Below, one piece after another: positions 35,061-43,434 of a DNA stretch of 64,000 bases; position 1 is the stretch's first letter; each line of letters begins with the position of its first letter. A program made the translations under genes and the position numbers. The notes below the pieces were generated by a model. It did no database searches, was not told where the DNA came from, and saw nothing but the letters and a program-made list of their open reading frames with translations. Source of the stretch: M3007 sp046160625 (GTDB lineage: Bacteria; Bacteroidota; Bacteroidia; Chitinophagales; Saprospiraceae); assembly GCA_046160625.1 (NCBI GenBank), contig JBJXGZ010000002.1, forward strand, positions 1 to 64,000. The letters run 5' to 3'.

Positions 35061-35094
35061 AAAAAAGCGGCGCCGCATTACGCGTGCCGCTCGA
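35061..35094 (-). terminator. Terminator downstream of the Crp/Fnr gene
   Basis: On the minus strand a GC-rich hairpin (AGCGGC pairing with GCCGCT, plus an inner CGC/GCG) is followed by seven T. It lies about 110 bases after the stop of the Crp/Fnr gene and before the PAD-like gene's start, so it separates two co-directional genes. Confidence 0.7.
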
Positions 35095-35130
35095 ACAAAA
35101 CCCATTCTATCGTATGAAGCAAAATTGTTG

Positions 35131-35200
35131 TGGGATATTTAGATATTTGGATATTGAGATATTTCAACAATATTCCAATATTTCAATTTCCCAGTATCTT
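35131..35200. repeat. Degenerate GATATTTGG word inverted repeat
   Basis: Four GGATATTT/AGATATTT-like words at 35131-35164 are mirrored at 35168-35193. The arms match in about 21 of 26 positions. It overlaps the region just after the Crp/Fnr stop. Confidence 0.6.
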
Positions 35201-35202
35201 AT

Positions 35203-35889
35203 CTAAACCACTGCTGGAAGTGACTGCAAATCGCGGAAAAGAATTTTTTTTCTGTTGAAATACAACACATTGGAGCGTTTTAGTTGGTTCAGTACTGCCG
35301 TTACCATTTGGCGACTTGTGCCAGTAAGATCGGCAATATCCTGGTGCGTCATGTTATGCTTGACCAAGGTTTCGAGCCCCACTTTTCTACCTTGTTCGTG
35401 GCCCATTTGGTGCAGGTATTCCACAATTCGGCTGCGAGAATCTTTCAACACCACGTTTTCCAACTGGCTCTCGGTATAGCGCAAACGCTCCCCGAGGAAA
35501 TGAAGCAGTGATTGAGCGAAAGCAAAATTGCTTTTCATCACCGCCAGCACCGCGTTGGAGTCAAGTTCGAGAATCTCAAGCTGGTCGTCCATTGCGTAGG
35601 CAAAATCACGGCGCGTGTTGTCCCCTGTCAAACAAGATTCGCCAAAAAGGCCACCTGGGCGAACCACATATTTAATGATGTCTTTCTTTTCGGCGTGAAC
35701 AGCCACTTTCACAATTCCCTTGAGCATAAAATAGACTTTGTTCGCCAATTGCCCAGGTTTGTAAAGCACCGAATGTTTGCCGTAAGTTTGCACGGTAGCG
35801 CCGCGCTGTATGAGTGCGCGCTCGTCAGGAGAAAGCACCGCAAATAGCGGGCTTGATTCTAGTACGGGGAGTGAATTTCTCGTGTCCAT
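35203..35889 (-). CDS. Crp/Fnr-family transcriptional regulator
   Basis: A 228-residue regulator with an N-terminal cyclic-nucleotide-binding-like domain (residues 12-130; KHSVLYKPGQLANKVYFMLKGIVKVAV, YVVRPGGLFGESCLTG) and a C-terminal winged helix. The recognition helix region is NMTHQDIADLTGTSRQMVTAVLNQLK. The PGGLFGES segment corresponds to the phosphate-binding cassette, though whether it binds cAMP is unknown; no Fnr-type N-terminal cysteines are present. Its target genes are unknown; it stands alone with its own terminator. Confidence 0.88.
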   Translation of the reverse strand: MDTRNSLPVLESSPLFAVLSPDERALIQRGATVQTYGKHSVLYKPGQLANKVYFMLKGIVKVAVHAEKKDIIKYVVRPGGLFGESCLTGDNTRRDFAYAMDDQLEILELDSNAVLAVMKSNFAFAQSLLHFLGERLRYTESQLENVVLKDSRSRIVEYLHQMGHEQGRKVGLETLVKHNMTHQDIADLTGTSRQMVTAVLNQLKRSNVLYFNRKKILFRDLQSLPAVV

Positions 35890-36131
35890 GTTCAGATTTT
35901 AGCAGAATGTGTTTAGTCGTTTTTCTGACATTAGGACAGCAACCCCTGTCGTTGCCCCTATTTAAAGGGCTAAGAATTATTTTTTGGCAATGTATTTGCA
36001 AAAGAGCATTTTTAAACAAATTGCCATAAAAAGGAATTATATATCTTAAAATCGCTCCTTTCGTTAGAATAATTTTTTTATCGTTAATTAATATACTCAA
36101 TTTTAGAATAAAAATTTTTTAGTTAAAAAAC

Positions 36132-36725
36132 GTGGAAACACCCGAACAGCAATTGCTTTCCGCTCTAAGATTCGGCAACGAGGGGGCACTCCGGCAAATC
36201 TTTGACCGGCACTATCCGCTTTTGCTATCGGACATCTACCGCCTGATCCCCGACGAAAGCACCTGCCAGGATCTCGCCCAGGAACTTTTCGTGGACCTAT
36301 GGAATAAGCGCGAAAACCTTGATATTCATACCTCATTGCGCGCTTATCTGCGCCGTGCCGCCGTCAATAAATCGCTCAACTATATAAAGGCCAACCGACG
36401 CAACCTTTTCGAGGACGCCGATGATCTTGCCCACTTGCCCGATACTTCAGCATCTGACACAAAAAAGCGGGAAGCCCAGGAAACTTTAGAAGATGCGCTA
36501 CATGTAGCAATTAGCGCCTTACCTGAAAAGTGCAGAGTCGTATTCAATCTCAGCCGTTTCGAGCAATTATCACACCGCGAGATTGCTGAAAAACTGGGCA
36601 TTTCCGTCAAAACCATTGAAAACCAAATCACCAAAGCCATGAAGATGCTCCGAGAGGCATTGACAAATCATACCGAATTGTCGTCAGTTGTCATTTTATG
36701 GCTAAAATGCCTGTGGGGGGCATAG
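36132..36725 (+). CDS. ECF-type RNA polymerase sigma factor
   Basis: A 197-residue sigma-70 factor of the ECF class. Region 2 spans about residues 15-85 (GALRQIFDRHYPLLLSDIYR, CQDLAQELFVDLW). Region 4 spans 125-180 (LPEKCRVVFNLSRFEQLSHR, EIAEKLGISVKTIENQI). The start codon is GTG, preceded by an AT-rich stretch. It is followed after 64 bases by a FecR gene, its probable membrane-bound anti-sigma partner. Bacteroidota sigma/FecR pairs normally control an adjacent TonB receptor and SusD-like gene, but here no such gene follows. Confidence 0.9.
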   Translation: METPEQQLLSALRFGNEGALRQIFDRHYPLLLSDIYRLIPDESTCQDLAQELFVDLWNKRENLDIHTSLRAYLRRAAVNKSLNYIKANRRNLFEDADDLAHLPDTSASDTKKREAQETLEDALHVAISALPEKCRVVFNLSRFEQLSHREIAEKLGISVKTIENQITKAMKMLREALTNHTELSSVVILWLKCLWGA

Positions 36726-36789
36726 GGGATGTGGGATATAGGATTGTCTTAAATGCAGAAAAGCAAAGTGAAAATTAGACCAACCAGTA

Positions 36790-37782
36790 ATGAAAGAAAG
36801 CGAATACATACTCCTGCTCAGTAAACGATTCTCCGGGGACATAAGCCCTACAGAATCCATCATGCTCGATGAATGGCTGCGCCAATCGCGTGAAAATGAG
36901 CAGATTGCCACTTCGTACAAACGAATATGGGAAAAGTCTGAAGCGTATGGCAAAACCTTTTCTCCAGACCTTGACACTGACTTCCTAAAGGTGCAGGCGC
37001 GCATTCGCAAGATAGACGCACCAATTATGCGCATCACACTCGGTCAAAAGCTCATGCGGGCAGCCGCTGTGTTGGCCCTGCTTTTGACAGCCGTTTGGGG
37101 CTGGCAGCAATTCTCCAGCCCTTCGGCTGCTGAAATGATTGTTTCATCAGAAAATACAGACAATAAAAACTTCAAACTTCCTGATGGCACACAAATATGG
37201 TTGCGAAAAGGAAGCCAATTGACATATCCGGAAAAATGGTCCGGAAAAGAACGTGTTGTGAAACTTCAGGGCGAAGGATACTTTGACGTGACACATGATC
37301 CCGCTCACCCTTTCAAAGTGGAACTCGAACAGGGCGGGTCCGTTGAAGTGCTTGGCACTCAATTTGACGTGCAGCAAACAGAGCATCAAACCTCTGTGCT
37401 CGTACGCTCTGGCAAAGTCCGCTTTTCACCCACGGCCCAAACCGAAGGCCCTGTGATGACGGCGAATCAAAAAGCTGTGTTTGATCATTCAGCAGCACAA
37501 GTTCGCTTGTCGAACCTGAGTTCGCTCAACGAACTTTCCTGGCAAACGGGTGGCCTTGAATTTGTAAATACACCCCTTAGTCATGTAGTAAGCGACCTGG
37601 AAAGGTACTATGGCGTGAAAATCGCCTTGCGCAATCCCGCAATGTCGGGCTGCCCACACAGCGCCCCGCTCACCAGCCAACCCATCGAAAAAGTATTGGA
37701 AACACTTGCGCTGACGCACCAGCTGAAGGTAAAAAAGATGGGCGAACGGGTATATGAGTTGATCGGCGGACAATGCCGTTGA
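36790..37782 (+). CDS. FecR-family anti-sigma/signal-transmitting protein
   Basis: A 330-residue protein. The cytoplasmic N-terminus (residues 1-80) contains the anti-sigma-like region (LLSKRFSGDISPTESIMLDEWLRQ). One membrane helix spans about 86-104 (AAAVLALLLTAVWGW), and a periplasmic FecR domain follows (about 115-215, KLPDGTQIWLRKGSQLTYPEKW, GEGYFDVTHDPAHPF). A DUF4974-like C-terminal domain is at about 255-325 (LEFVNTPLSHVVSDLERYYGVKI). It would pass a signal from an outer-membrane TonB receptor to the sigma factor encoded just upstream. The receptor is not adjacent, so its signal source is open. Confidence 0.9.
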   Translation: MKESEYILLLSKRFSGDISPTESIMLDEWLRQSRENEQIATSYKRIWEKSEAYGKTFSPDLDTDFLKVQARIRKIDAPIMRITLGQKLMRAAAVLALLLTAVWGWQQFSSPSAAEMIVSSENTDNKNFKLPDGTQIWLRKGSQLTYPEKWSGKERVVKLQGEGYFDVTHDPAHPFKVELEQGGSVEVLGTQFDVQQTEHQTSVLVRSGKVRFSPTAQTEGPVMTANQKAVFDHSAAQVRLSNLSSLNELSWQTGGLEFVNTPLSHVVSDLERYYGVKIALRNPAMSGCPHSAPLTSQPIEKVLETLALTHQLKVKKMGERVYELIGGQCR

Positions 37783-37812
37783 AAATTAGGATGAAATAAT
37801 ATTGTAGTACTC

Positions 37813-37847
37813 AAGCGGCCCGACAGAAGTTTTCTGCCGGGCCGCTT
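37813..37847. terminator. Bidirectional terminator between fecR-like and the 504-aa gene
   Basis: A 16-base stem with one mismatch (AAGCGGCCCGACAGAA with TTCTGCCGGGCCGCTT) and a three-base loop, flanked by T on the plus side (TTTCTTTGG) and A/T on the other. It sits between two converging genes. Confidence 0.8.
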
Positions 37848-37863
37848 TCTTTGGTGCAACACC

Positions 37864-39378
37864 CTAGGCTACCATCATTTCCCATAAATCTTCGTAGGGG
37901 ATAATCTCTACAGCAAAAGTCTGCCCAGCCACTTGGGGTTGTTCTTTTGCCAGAACCTCCATCTCCTTTTTGATTTTCTTTTCTGCGCTGGCGGATTTAT
38001 AGTCGCGTTTGGCAAAGGCTACGAGCATGTTCAGGAATGCTGCGCTACGGCGATTCATATCGTTGTCCAGATAACGCTTGCGGTACTTTTCCAGGGATTC
38101 AGGGGAAATGTCGGCAGTATCAAAAGTGCCTTTCACCAGATGGTACACAACCGGCAGGAAAATCAGCGGAATGTTCATGCCTTGTTTATCTTTGGCGAGC
38201 ACCTCAATCTCGTTGGAGAGTCTTGCATACCGGAAGGTGCCTACCCGCTCATCAACTTTGGAAGCATCCAGCTTGCCAAGAGCTGCAAGGAGATGTAGAT
38301 AGCCACCATAAATCTGCCAGTTGTCACGGACGGCACCACCAAGAGATTCGAATTTTGGGTGTTGGGATGCTTTTTCAAAAAGTGCCAAAGCGTCCTCGTA
38401 TCGGCGGGCGAAAAGGCAGTAGTGAAGGTAAAGCTCGTGCACGCGAAACCAGTTGAAAGTACCTTCCTCTGAAAGGGAAAGACAATATGAGGCCGCTTCA
38501 TCCGCATCATTATTTCCAAACACGCGAAGTTGGGTAAGACAAGCAATTTTTTGTCCCGCAAGTGCGACCAAGGCTTCGCGATTCGCGTTTTTTCGCTCTT
38601 TTAAGATATCTAGTGTCTCTTCGCAAATCCTCAATGCATCTGCAGAATTATTCACTGACAAGTACTTGATAATACCAATTTGTGCAGTATAAAAGTAGTA
38701 TTGGCAGGTGTCTGTTGTTGAAATCAAGGGGTACAGTTCTTCATAATAGCTTGTCGCATATTGATGTATTTCTTCATTGGGTGAACGACGTACAATATAA
38801 TAATTGATGAGACTTTCAAAATGCTCAAGTGCCATCATTTCAAGACGGCGTTTTTCTTCATACTCTCGGTGTATTTTAGCGTATCGCTCATGCATGGAAG
38901 CAGAGCCAACAGCTCTAGCAGACTCCCTTCGAAGCCGAGACGAAACTTCAGCAGTTAATTCAACAAATTCATACTTTATTGTTTGTTCAAGCAGCCGCTC
39001 CAATACGTCTATCCCAGCTTTTGTTGCTTCTCGACCAATCAGTATGTGTGCCGCTGCAAAGTCTCTATAACAGTTGTAGGATGCTTTGGCTCGCTCGTTA
39101 AACATAGGCTGATTGACATCTACAAAGAATGCCGTATTGAGCAAGTTGCGCTCCAATCGCCCTTTCATACGCAGGTAAGCTTGAGATTTAGGGGTTTCGT
39201 TTTTCCCATAGAGGAATTTCGCGGCCTCTTCATCAGACTGCACCTTGTCTTTGGCAATCGCATCATACAAGGCTTCTACCATGCTGCCCTCCTCACCAGG
39301 ATTGCCCAGCACTTCGATGTTCTTCACCTTGTTTCGGGTGATGGTTTTGACCAAATCTTTCAGGGCATCAAAGTCCAT
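37864..39378 (-). CDS. Large hypothetical cytoplasmic protein, TPR-like helical repeats
   Basis: A 504-residue protein with no signal peptide and an all-helical, Ala/Glu/Leu/Tyr-rich composition. Repeated helical pairs of TPR-like spacing are visible (for example DALRICEETLDILKE, HELYLHYCLFARRYEDALAL). The opening MDFDALKDLVKTITRNKVKN and the EVLGNPGEEGSMVEALYDAI segment resemble proteins I have only seen as hypotheticals in Saprospiraceae. I cannot name a function; a scaffold or regulator is possible. Two TACTTTTG boxes lie 126-152 bases upstream of the start. Confidence 0.65.
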   Translation of the reverse strand: MDFDALKDLVKTITRNKVKNIEVLGNPGEEGSMVEALYDAIAKDKVQSDEEAAKFLYGKNETPKSQAYLRMKGRLERNLLNTAFFVDVNQPMFNERAKASYNCYRDFAAAHILIGREATKAGIDVLERLLEQTIKYEFVELTAEVSSRLRRESARAVGSASMHERYAKIHREYEEKRRLEMMALEHFESLINYYIVRRSPNEEIHQYATSYYEELYPLISTTDTCQYYFYTAQIGIIKYLSVNNSADALRICEETLDILKERKNANREALVALAGQKIACLTQLRVFGNNDADEAASYCLSLSEEGTFNWFRVHELYLHYCLFARRYEDALALFEKASQHPKFESLGGAVRDNWQIYGGYLHLLAALGKLDASKVDERVGTFRYARLSNEIEVLAKDKQGMNIPLIFLPVVYHLVKGTFDTADISPESLEKYRKRYLDNDMNRRSAAFLNMLVAFAKRDYKSASAEKKIKKEMEVLAKEQPQVAGQTFAVEIIPYEDLWEMMVA

Positions 39379-39754
39379 GAGGGAAAAAATGTAAAAATGA
39401 ATATATGAGAGAATCTTTGAATCTCCCTGTATTGAAATCGGTTTTTTTGTCCTTTTTTGGCCCTATTAGCATACCTTACCTTTGTTGCAACAATTGACCA
39501 ATACAAAAGTAAGATCATTTTGCAAAAGTAATAATCATATACGAGCGCGAAAGCATCCGGGGGGATAGCAATCGCGTGACTGCCCAAGGTTGTAGAGTTC
39601 ATTGACCTATCCACAGCAGCGCTGTGGGGCTTGGTGTATTTCCATGCCCCAAATCTGCATGTATTGAAATGGGGGTTTCTGTCCTTTTTTCGGACGAGAG
39701 ACAGCGTGATCTTTGTGCCAGATTTCTTCTGATTCACAAAAAAATGTCTCTCTT
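39379..39754. other. Spacer with duplicated 32-base block and two minus-strand -7 boxes
   Basis: Two direct copies of a T-rich block, GTATTGAAATCGGTTTTTTT at 39429-39460 and GTATTGAAATGGGGGTTTCT at 39661-39692, match in about 27 of 32 positions. No gene is credible before 39755. A TACCTTTG box on the plus strand at 39478-39485 lies between them. Confidence 0.5.
39504..39530 (-). promoter_or_regulatory. Two tandem -7-like boxes TACTTTTG for the 504-aa gene
   Basis: CAAAAGTA occurs at 39504-39511 and at 39523-39530, i.e. two TACTTTTG boxes on the minus strand 19 bases apart. A start site near 39497 would give a leader of about 119 bases for the gene starting at 39378. The TTTG of the upstream copy does not sit at ideal -33 spacing. 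Confidence 0.4.
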
Positions 39755-39928
39755 ATGAACTTGGTACTCTTCCTCCTTAGCTTTCTTTTTGCTTCTTATG
39801 CCCCAACAACTCAAACAACTGATGATGGCATCAATTCTAACACAACCTCTAAAAATAAGCCTGGAAAAGACAAAGGAGGGAAGTACGGCGACGGTGATTA
39901 CATCATTTGGAATGATATAAATCCTTAA
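39755..39928 (+). CDS. Possible small exported peptide (57 aa)
   Basis: A 57-codon frame starting MNLVLFLLSFLFASYAPTTQ has a signal-peptide-like or membrane-anchor hydrophobic start. It is followed by a hydrophilic Asn/Lys/Gly/Asp tail with KPGKDKGGKYGDGDY and a final WNDINP. The base composition is AT-richer than the neighbours. There is no RBS, but RBSs are rare in this genome. It may be a real small surface peptide or a chance frame. No family is recognised. Confidence 0.35.
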   Translation: MNLVLFLLSFLFASYAPTTQTTDDGINSNTTSKNKPGKDKGGKYGDGDYIIWNDINP

Positions 39929-40061
39929 TAACAAAAATTTTTTAACCACCCATTTGACCTCAAAAAATTTACAGGGCCTCCGCCTCTGATAATCCGCTTC
40001 GTTCTTATGTAAGAGATTGATTTTCAATCAAATAATCCGCATTTTAAGCCTTACTTTCCGA

Positions 40062-40092
40062 TAACCTACCTTATCGGAAATAAGGTAGGTTA
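40062..40092. repeat. 12-base-stem hairpin (TAACCTACCTTA)
   Basis: TAACCTACCTTA at 40062-40073 pairs perfectly with TAAGGTAGGTTA at 40081-40092 with a 7-base loop. There is no T tract. Confidence 0.75.
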
Positions 40093-40097
40093 CATCC

Positions 40098-40133
40098 ACT
40101 CATGCCTTCCTTCCTTTTGAGGAAGGCATGAGT
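40098..40133. repeat. 14-base-stem hairpin (ACTCATGCCTTCCT)
   Basis: ACTCATGCCTTCCT pairs perfectly with AGGAAGGCATGAGT around an 8-base loop, five bases after the previous hairpin. Confidence 0.78.
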
Positions 40134-40283
40134 CCTTTAATCGCAATCAAAAACGACAGAAACAATCTTCCTTTTTTTTAATACTCCCGGGTGTTTTTGC
40201 CCAACGGACTTATTCCGTATTTAATCTTTCTGCCGTGTATTAAAACACGCTTTGTTGCACTTCATTTAAGTAATCCTTTCACG

Positions 40284-40318
40284 AACCGGAGCGTTGCCTT
40301 GCGCTCCGGTTTTTTTAT
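40284..40318 (+). terminator. Intrinsic terminator upstream of the M16 peptidase
   Basis: AACCGGAGCG pairs with CGCTCCGGTT around TTGCCTTG, followed by TTTTTTATT. On the plus strand this is a classic rho-independent terminator. It also shows that the peptidase reading frame upstream of 40483 is not translated from before this point. Confidence 0.8.
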
Positions 40319-40482
40319 TCCCCTGTCCTTTAAGGCCATTCAGCCTTGCATTCCAACCATTCATCCAAACTTTTGTCCTTCCAGCCAGCAAAGGCAAACC
40401 TTCGGGCGCGAATTTGCGCCTTGCAGCGTTTTCCACCATTCACAACATTTATCACAACTTACACCAAGCACAGGAACGAAGT

Positions 40483-43260
40483 ATGAAACGACTTTTTTTA
40501 CCCGCCATAGCCTTGGCGACGGCGGGGCTCCTCGCCCCCATTTCTCTTTATTCGCAAGACCTTCCCACCTACGACCCTAATTTGATTGACGTACCCTACA
40601 AAAAATTCGTGTTGCCCAATGGCCTTCGCCTTGTGGTTCACGAAGACCATAAAGCCCCTATTGTGGCTATAAACGTGTGGTATCACGTTGGATCGAAAAA
40701 CGAAAAGCCTGGCAAATCGGGCTTTGCACACTTGTTTGAACACCTTATGTTCAACGGTTCGGAACACTACAACACCGACTATTTCCAAGCCCTGGAGGCC
40801 ATCGGCGGTACCGATTTGAACGGAACGACCAACGACGACCGTACCAATTATTTTCAAAATGTGCCTGTTGGAGCGCTTGACCAGGTGCTCTGGCTCGAAA
40901 GCGACCGTATGGGCCACCTGCTTGGCGCTATTGACCAAGGCAAACTCGACGAGCAACGAGGTGTGGTGCAAAATGAAAAACGGCAGGGTGAAAACCAACC
41001 TTACGCTAAAGGCTGGGACATTCTACAAAAAGAAGCCTACCCACCCCACCACCCTTATGGCCACACCGTCATTGGCGAGATGGAAGACCTCAATGCTGCC
41101 AGTTTGGAGGATGTACATGAATGGTTTAAAACTTATTACGGCGCAGCCAATGCTGTCCTGGTCATTGCAGGAGATATTACCCCGGAAGTGGCTTATGAAA
41201 AAGTGTTGAAATATTTTGGCAATATCCCCGCTGGCCCGACGATAGCCCGCCCGGAAGTAAACATCGCAAAACGCAATGGCAGCAAACGCGTTCATTATCA
41301 AGACCGTGTACCAGAGTCTCGCATCGTCATTTCATGGAATACGCCTGAATGGGGCAACAAAGAAAACGCTGCGCTTGATCTTGCATCCAACATTTTGTCC
41401 TCTGGCAAAACCAGCCGCCTTTTCAAAAAATTGGTGTATGAAAAACAAATCTGCAGCTCCGCCAATGCATTCAACGGCCCTTCTGAAATTGGAGGTGGCT
41501 TCGGCATTATTGTCAATGTAAAAAAAGGCAAAACAGTGGAAGACGTTGAAGCCTCTATGCGCGAAATATTGGCCGAATTCATCAAAAACGGCCCAACGGA
41601 AGAAGAGTTAAAGCGTGTAAAAGCCTCCTATTTTGCTGGCTTTATCAAAGGACTGGAACGAATCGGAGGTTTTGGCGGCAAAAGCGATCTTTTGGCCGAA
41701 AACGAAGTGTACGCCAACAGCCCGGATTTTTACAAGACATACAACAACTGGATCAATCAGGTCAGCACAAAAGACGTGCAGATGGTTTGCCAGAAATGGC
41801 TGACTGATGGAGAGATAACCATGATCTGCGACCCATTCCCGGAATATTCAGTGACCGGCACAGAGGCGGATCGCTCTAAGCCGCCGGTTGTGTCCGAAAA
41901 TGTAGCTGCAAAATTCCCGAATTTACAACGTACTACCCTGAAAAATGGAATGAAAGTAGTACTGGCACGCCGCACGGAAAGCCCAACCATCTCCACCAGC
42001 ATCCTTTTTGACGCAGGTTATTGCGCCGATAAATTCGGCGGTAAACTAGGGCTTGCTAAACTGGCGATGGACATGCTCGACGAAGGCACCAAATCGCTCA
42101 ACTCCTTGCAAATCAACGAGAGACTCCAATTGCTCGGAGCTAGCATTAACACTTTTAGCGATTTGGACAACTCCTATGTCAACCTGAACACACTCAAACA
42201 AAGCCTAGATCAAAGCCTGGATTTGTTGGCCGATGTGATTCAAAATCCCTCCTTCCCGGATGCAGATTTCAAACGCCTTCAATCGCAACAGATCAGCGGT
42301 ATTCAGAACGAAAAGAAGAATCCGCAAAGCATGGTCATGCGTGTTATGCCTTCTCTACTATATGGTGAAGGACACCCATACGCCATGCCTATGACTGGCT
42401 CAGGCGAGGAAGAATCAGTAAATGGGATCACCCTTGACGACATCAAGGGTTTTTACAGCAAATGGCTTCGCCCGAACAATGCGACCATCGTGGTCACAGG
42501 CGACATTTCCATTGAGGAATTGACTGCCAAACTGGAGCAACGCTTCAATACCTGGCAAAAAGGAGAATTGACTAAAAAAGTTATCCCCGAGGTGAAAACT
42601 TCGAATACTTCTAATAAAATTTTCGTGATTGACCGACCTGAAAGCCAACAAAGTACGATTGTTGCGGGCTACCTCACCAAACCTTACGGCGAATTGGACG
42701 AGACTGCTATCGAACAGATGAACAACGTGTTGGGCGGTGATTTCACCAGCCGTATCAACATGAACATCCGCGAGGATAAACGCTGGAGTTATGGCGCCCG
42801 TTCTATGGTCCAGAATACCCGTGGTCAACGTCCATTTCTTGTTTTCGCTCCCGTGCAGACCGACAAAACGAAAGAAAGTATTCAGGAGGTTATCAAAGAA
42901 GTCAACCAATTTGTGGGCGACAAACAGATGACACAAGCTGAATTTGACAAAACCAAACAAAATACAGTGCTCGGCATGAGCGGCATGTGGGAAACCAACG
43001 CTTCAGTAAACGGCAGTTTGACCAGTGTGGTAAAATACAAGCTGCCCGACGACTACTGGCAAAAATATGGCGCCAAAGTGCAGGGGCTAACGCTCAAAGA
43101 TGTACAGGCGACCGCCAAAAGCATTGTGCAGCCCAACAACCTCGGTTGGTTTCTTGCAGGAGATGCTGCAAAAACACTTCCCGGCCTCCAACAGCTTGGC
43201 ATGGAAGTAATTCAGATTGATGCCAATGGAAAAATAGTGTCAGCGAAGCCGAAGCCGTAA
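40483..43260 (+). CDS. M16-family zinc metallopeptidase (two-repeat, exported)
   Basis: A 925-residue protein with a signal peptide (FLPAIALATAGLLAPISLYS) and two M16 repeats. The first repeat bears the inverted zinc motif HLFEH (His83, Glu86, His87) and the downstream QNEKRQGENQPY containing the third ligand Glu region; it is the catalytic half. The second repeat (from about residue 480) lacks an HxxEH and is the inactive half, as in family members fused in one chain. Exported M16 peptidases of Bacteroidota degrade peptides in the periplasm. The start at 40483 is preferred because it gives the signal peptide; the longer frame runs through a terminator. A relic of a second copy's 3' end lies at 47302. 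Confidence 0.9.
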   Translation: MKRLFLPAIALATAGLLAPISLYSQDLPTYDPNLIDVPYKKFVLPNGLRLVVHEDHKAPIVAINVWYHVGSKNEKPGKSGFAHLFEHLMFNGSEHYNTDYFQALEAIGGTDLNGTTNDDRTNYFQNVPVGALDQVLWLESDRMGHLLGAIDQGKLDEQRGVVQNEKRQGENQPYAKGWDILQKEAYPPHHPYGHTVIGEMEDLNAASLEDVHEWFKTYYGAANAVLVIAGDITPEVAYEKVLKYFGNIPAGPTIARPEVNIAKRNGSKRVHYQDRVPESRIVISWNTPEWGNKENAALDLASNILSSGKTSRLFKKLVYEKQICSSANAFNGPSEIGGGFGIIVNVKKGKTVEDVEASMREILAEFIKNGPTEEELKRVKASYFAGFIKGLERIGGFGGKSDLLAENEVYANSPDFYKTYNNWINQVSTKDVQMVCQKWLTDGEITMICDPFPEYSVTGTEADRSKPPVVSENVAAKFPNLQRTTLKNGMKVVLARRTESPTISTSILFDAGYCADKFGGKLGLAKLAMDMLDEGTKSLNSLQINERLQLLGASINTFSDLDNSYVNLNTLKQSLDQSLDLLADVIQNPSFPDADFKRLQSQQISGIQNEKKNPQSMVMRVMPSLLYGEGHPYAMPMTGSGEEESVNGITLDDIKGFYSKWLRPNNATIVVTGDISIEELTAKLEQRFNTWQKGELTKKVIPEVKTSNTSNKIFVIDRPESQQSTIVAGYLTKPYGELDETAIEQMNNVLGGDFTSRINMNIREDKRWSYGARSMVQNTRGQRPFLVFAPVQTDKTKESIQEVIKEVNQFVGDKQMTQAEFDKTKQNTVLGMSGMWETNASVNGSLTSVVKYKLPDDYWQKYGAKVQGLTLKDVQATAKSIVQPNNLGWFLAGDAAKTLPGLQQLGMEVIQIDANGKIVSAKPKP

Positions 43261-43285
43261 TTGGTGATTGGTTAATTGATTTTGG

Positions 43286-43322
43286 AAGCCGGGAGCTGTG
43301 CTTTACAGCTCCCGGCTTTTTT
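43286..43322 (+). terminator. Intrinsic terminator after the M16 peptidase gene
   Basis: A 14-base perfect stem (AAGCCGGGAGCTGT with ACAGCTCCCGGCTT), loop GCTTT, then TTTT and TTATT. Upstream at 43261-43281 lie GATTGG-type words. A near copy with the loop inverted lies at 47544. Confidence 0.88.
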
Positions 43323-43434
43323 ATTGCCTCGTAAATTTATTTTCCTTGACATGGTAAGATTTTATGCTTGGTTAAGATTTTAGTCAGAAATCAATTCCGA
43401 TTTCAAAACTAATTTTTTTCCAAATTTTAAAATC

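Larger units (their letters stand above)
39929..40482. ncRNA. Spacer with two hairpins and a terminator: candidate small RNA or leader
   Basis: No protein gene is visible in these 554 bases, yet they hold two strong adjacent hairpins (40062-40092 and 40098-40133) and a textbook intrinsic terminator (40284-40318) that ends 165 bases before the M16 peptidase start. The terminator has no identified gene before it unless the small peptide at 39755 is real. A short untranslated RNA ending at 40318, or a regulatory leader for the peptidase, would explain the arrangement. No known riboswitch class was recognised. Confidence 0.3.

Noticed and set aside
40294..40482. Longer N-terminus for the M16 peptidase
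   Set aside because: It would run out of the middle of an intrinsic terminator and hide the signal peptide 63 residues inside.
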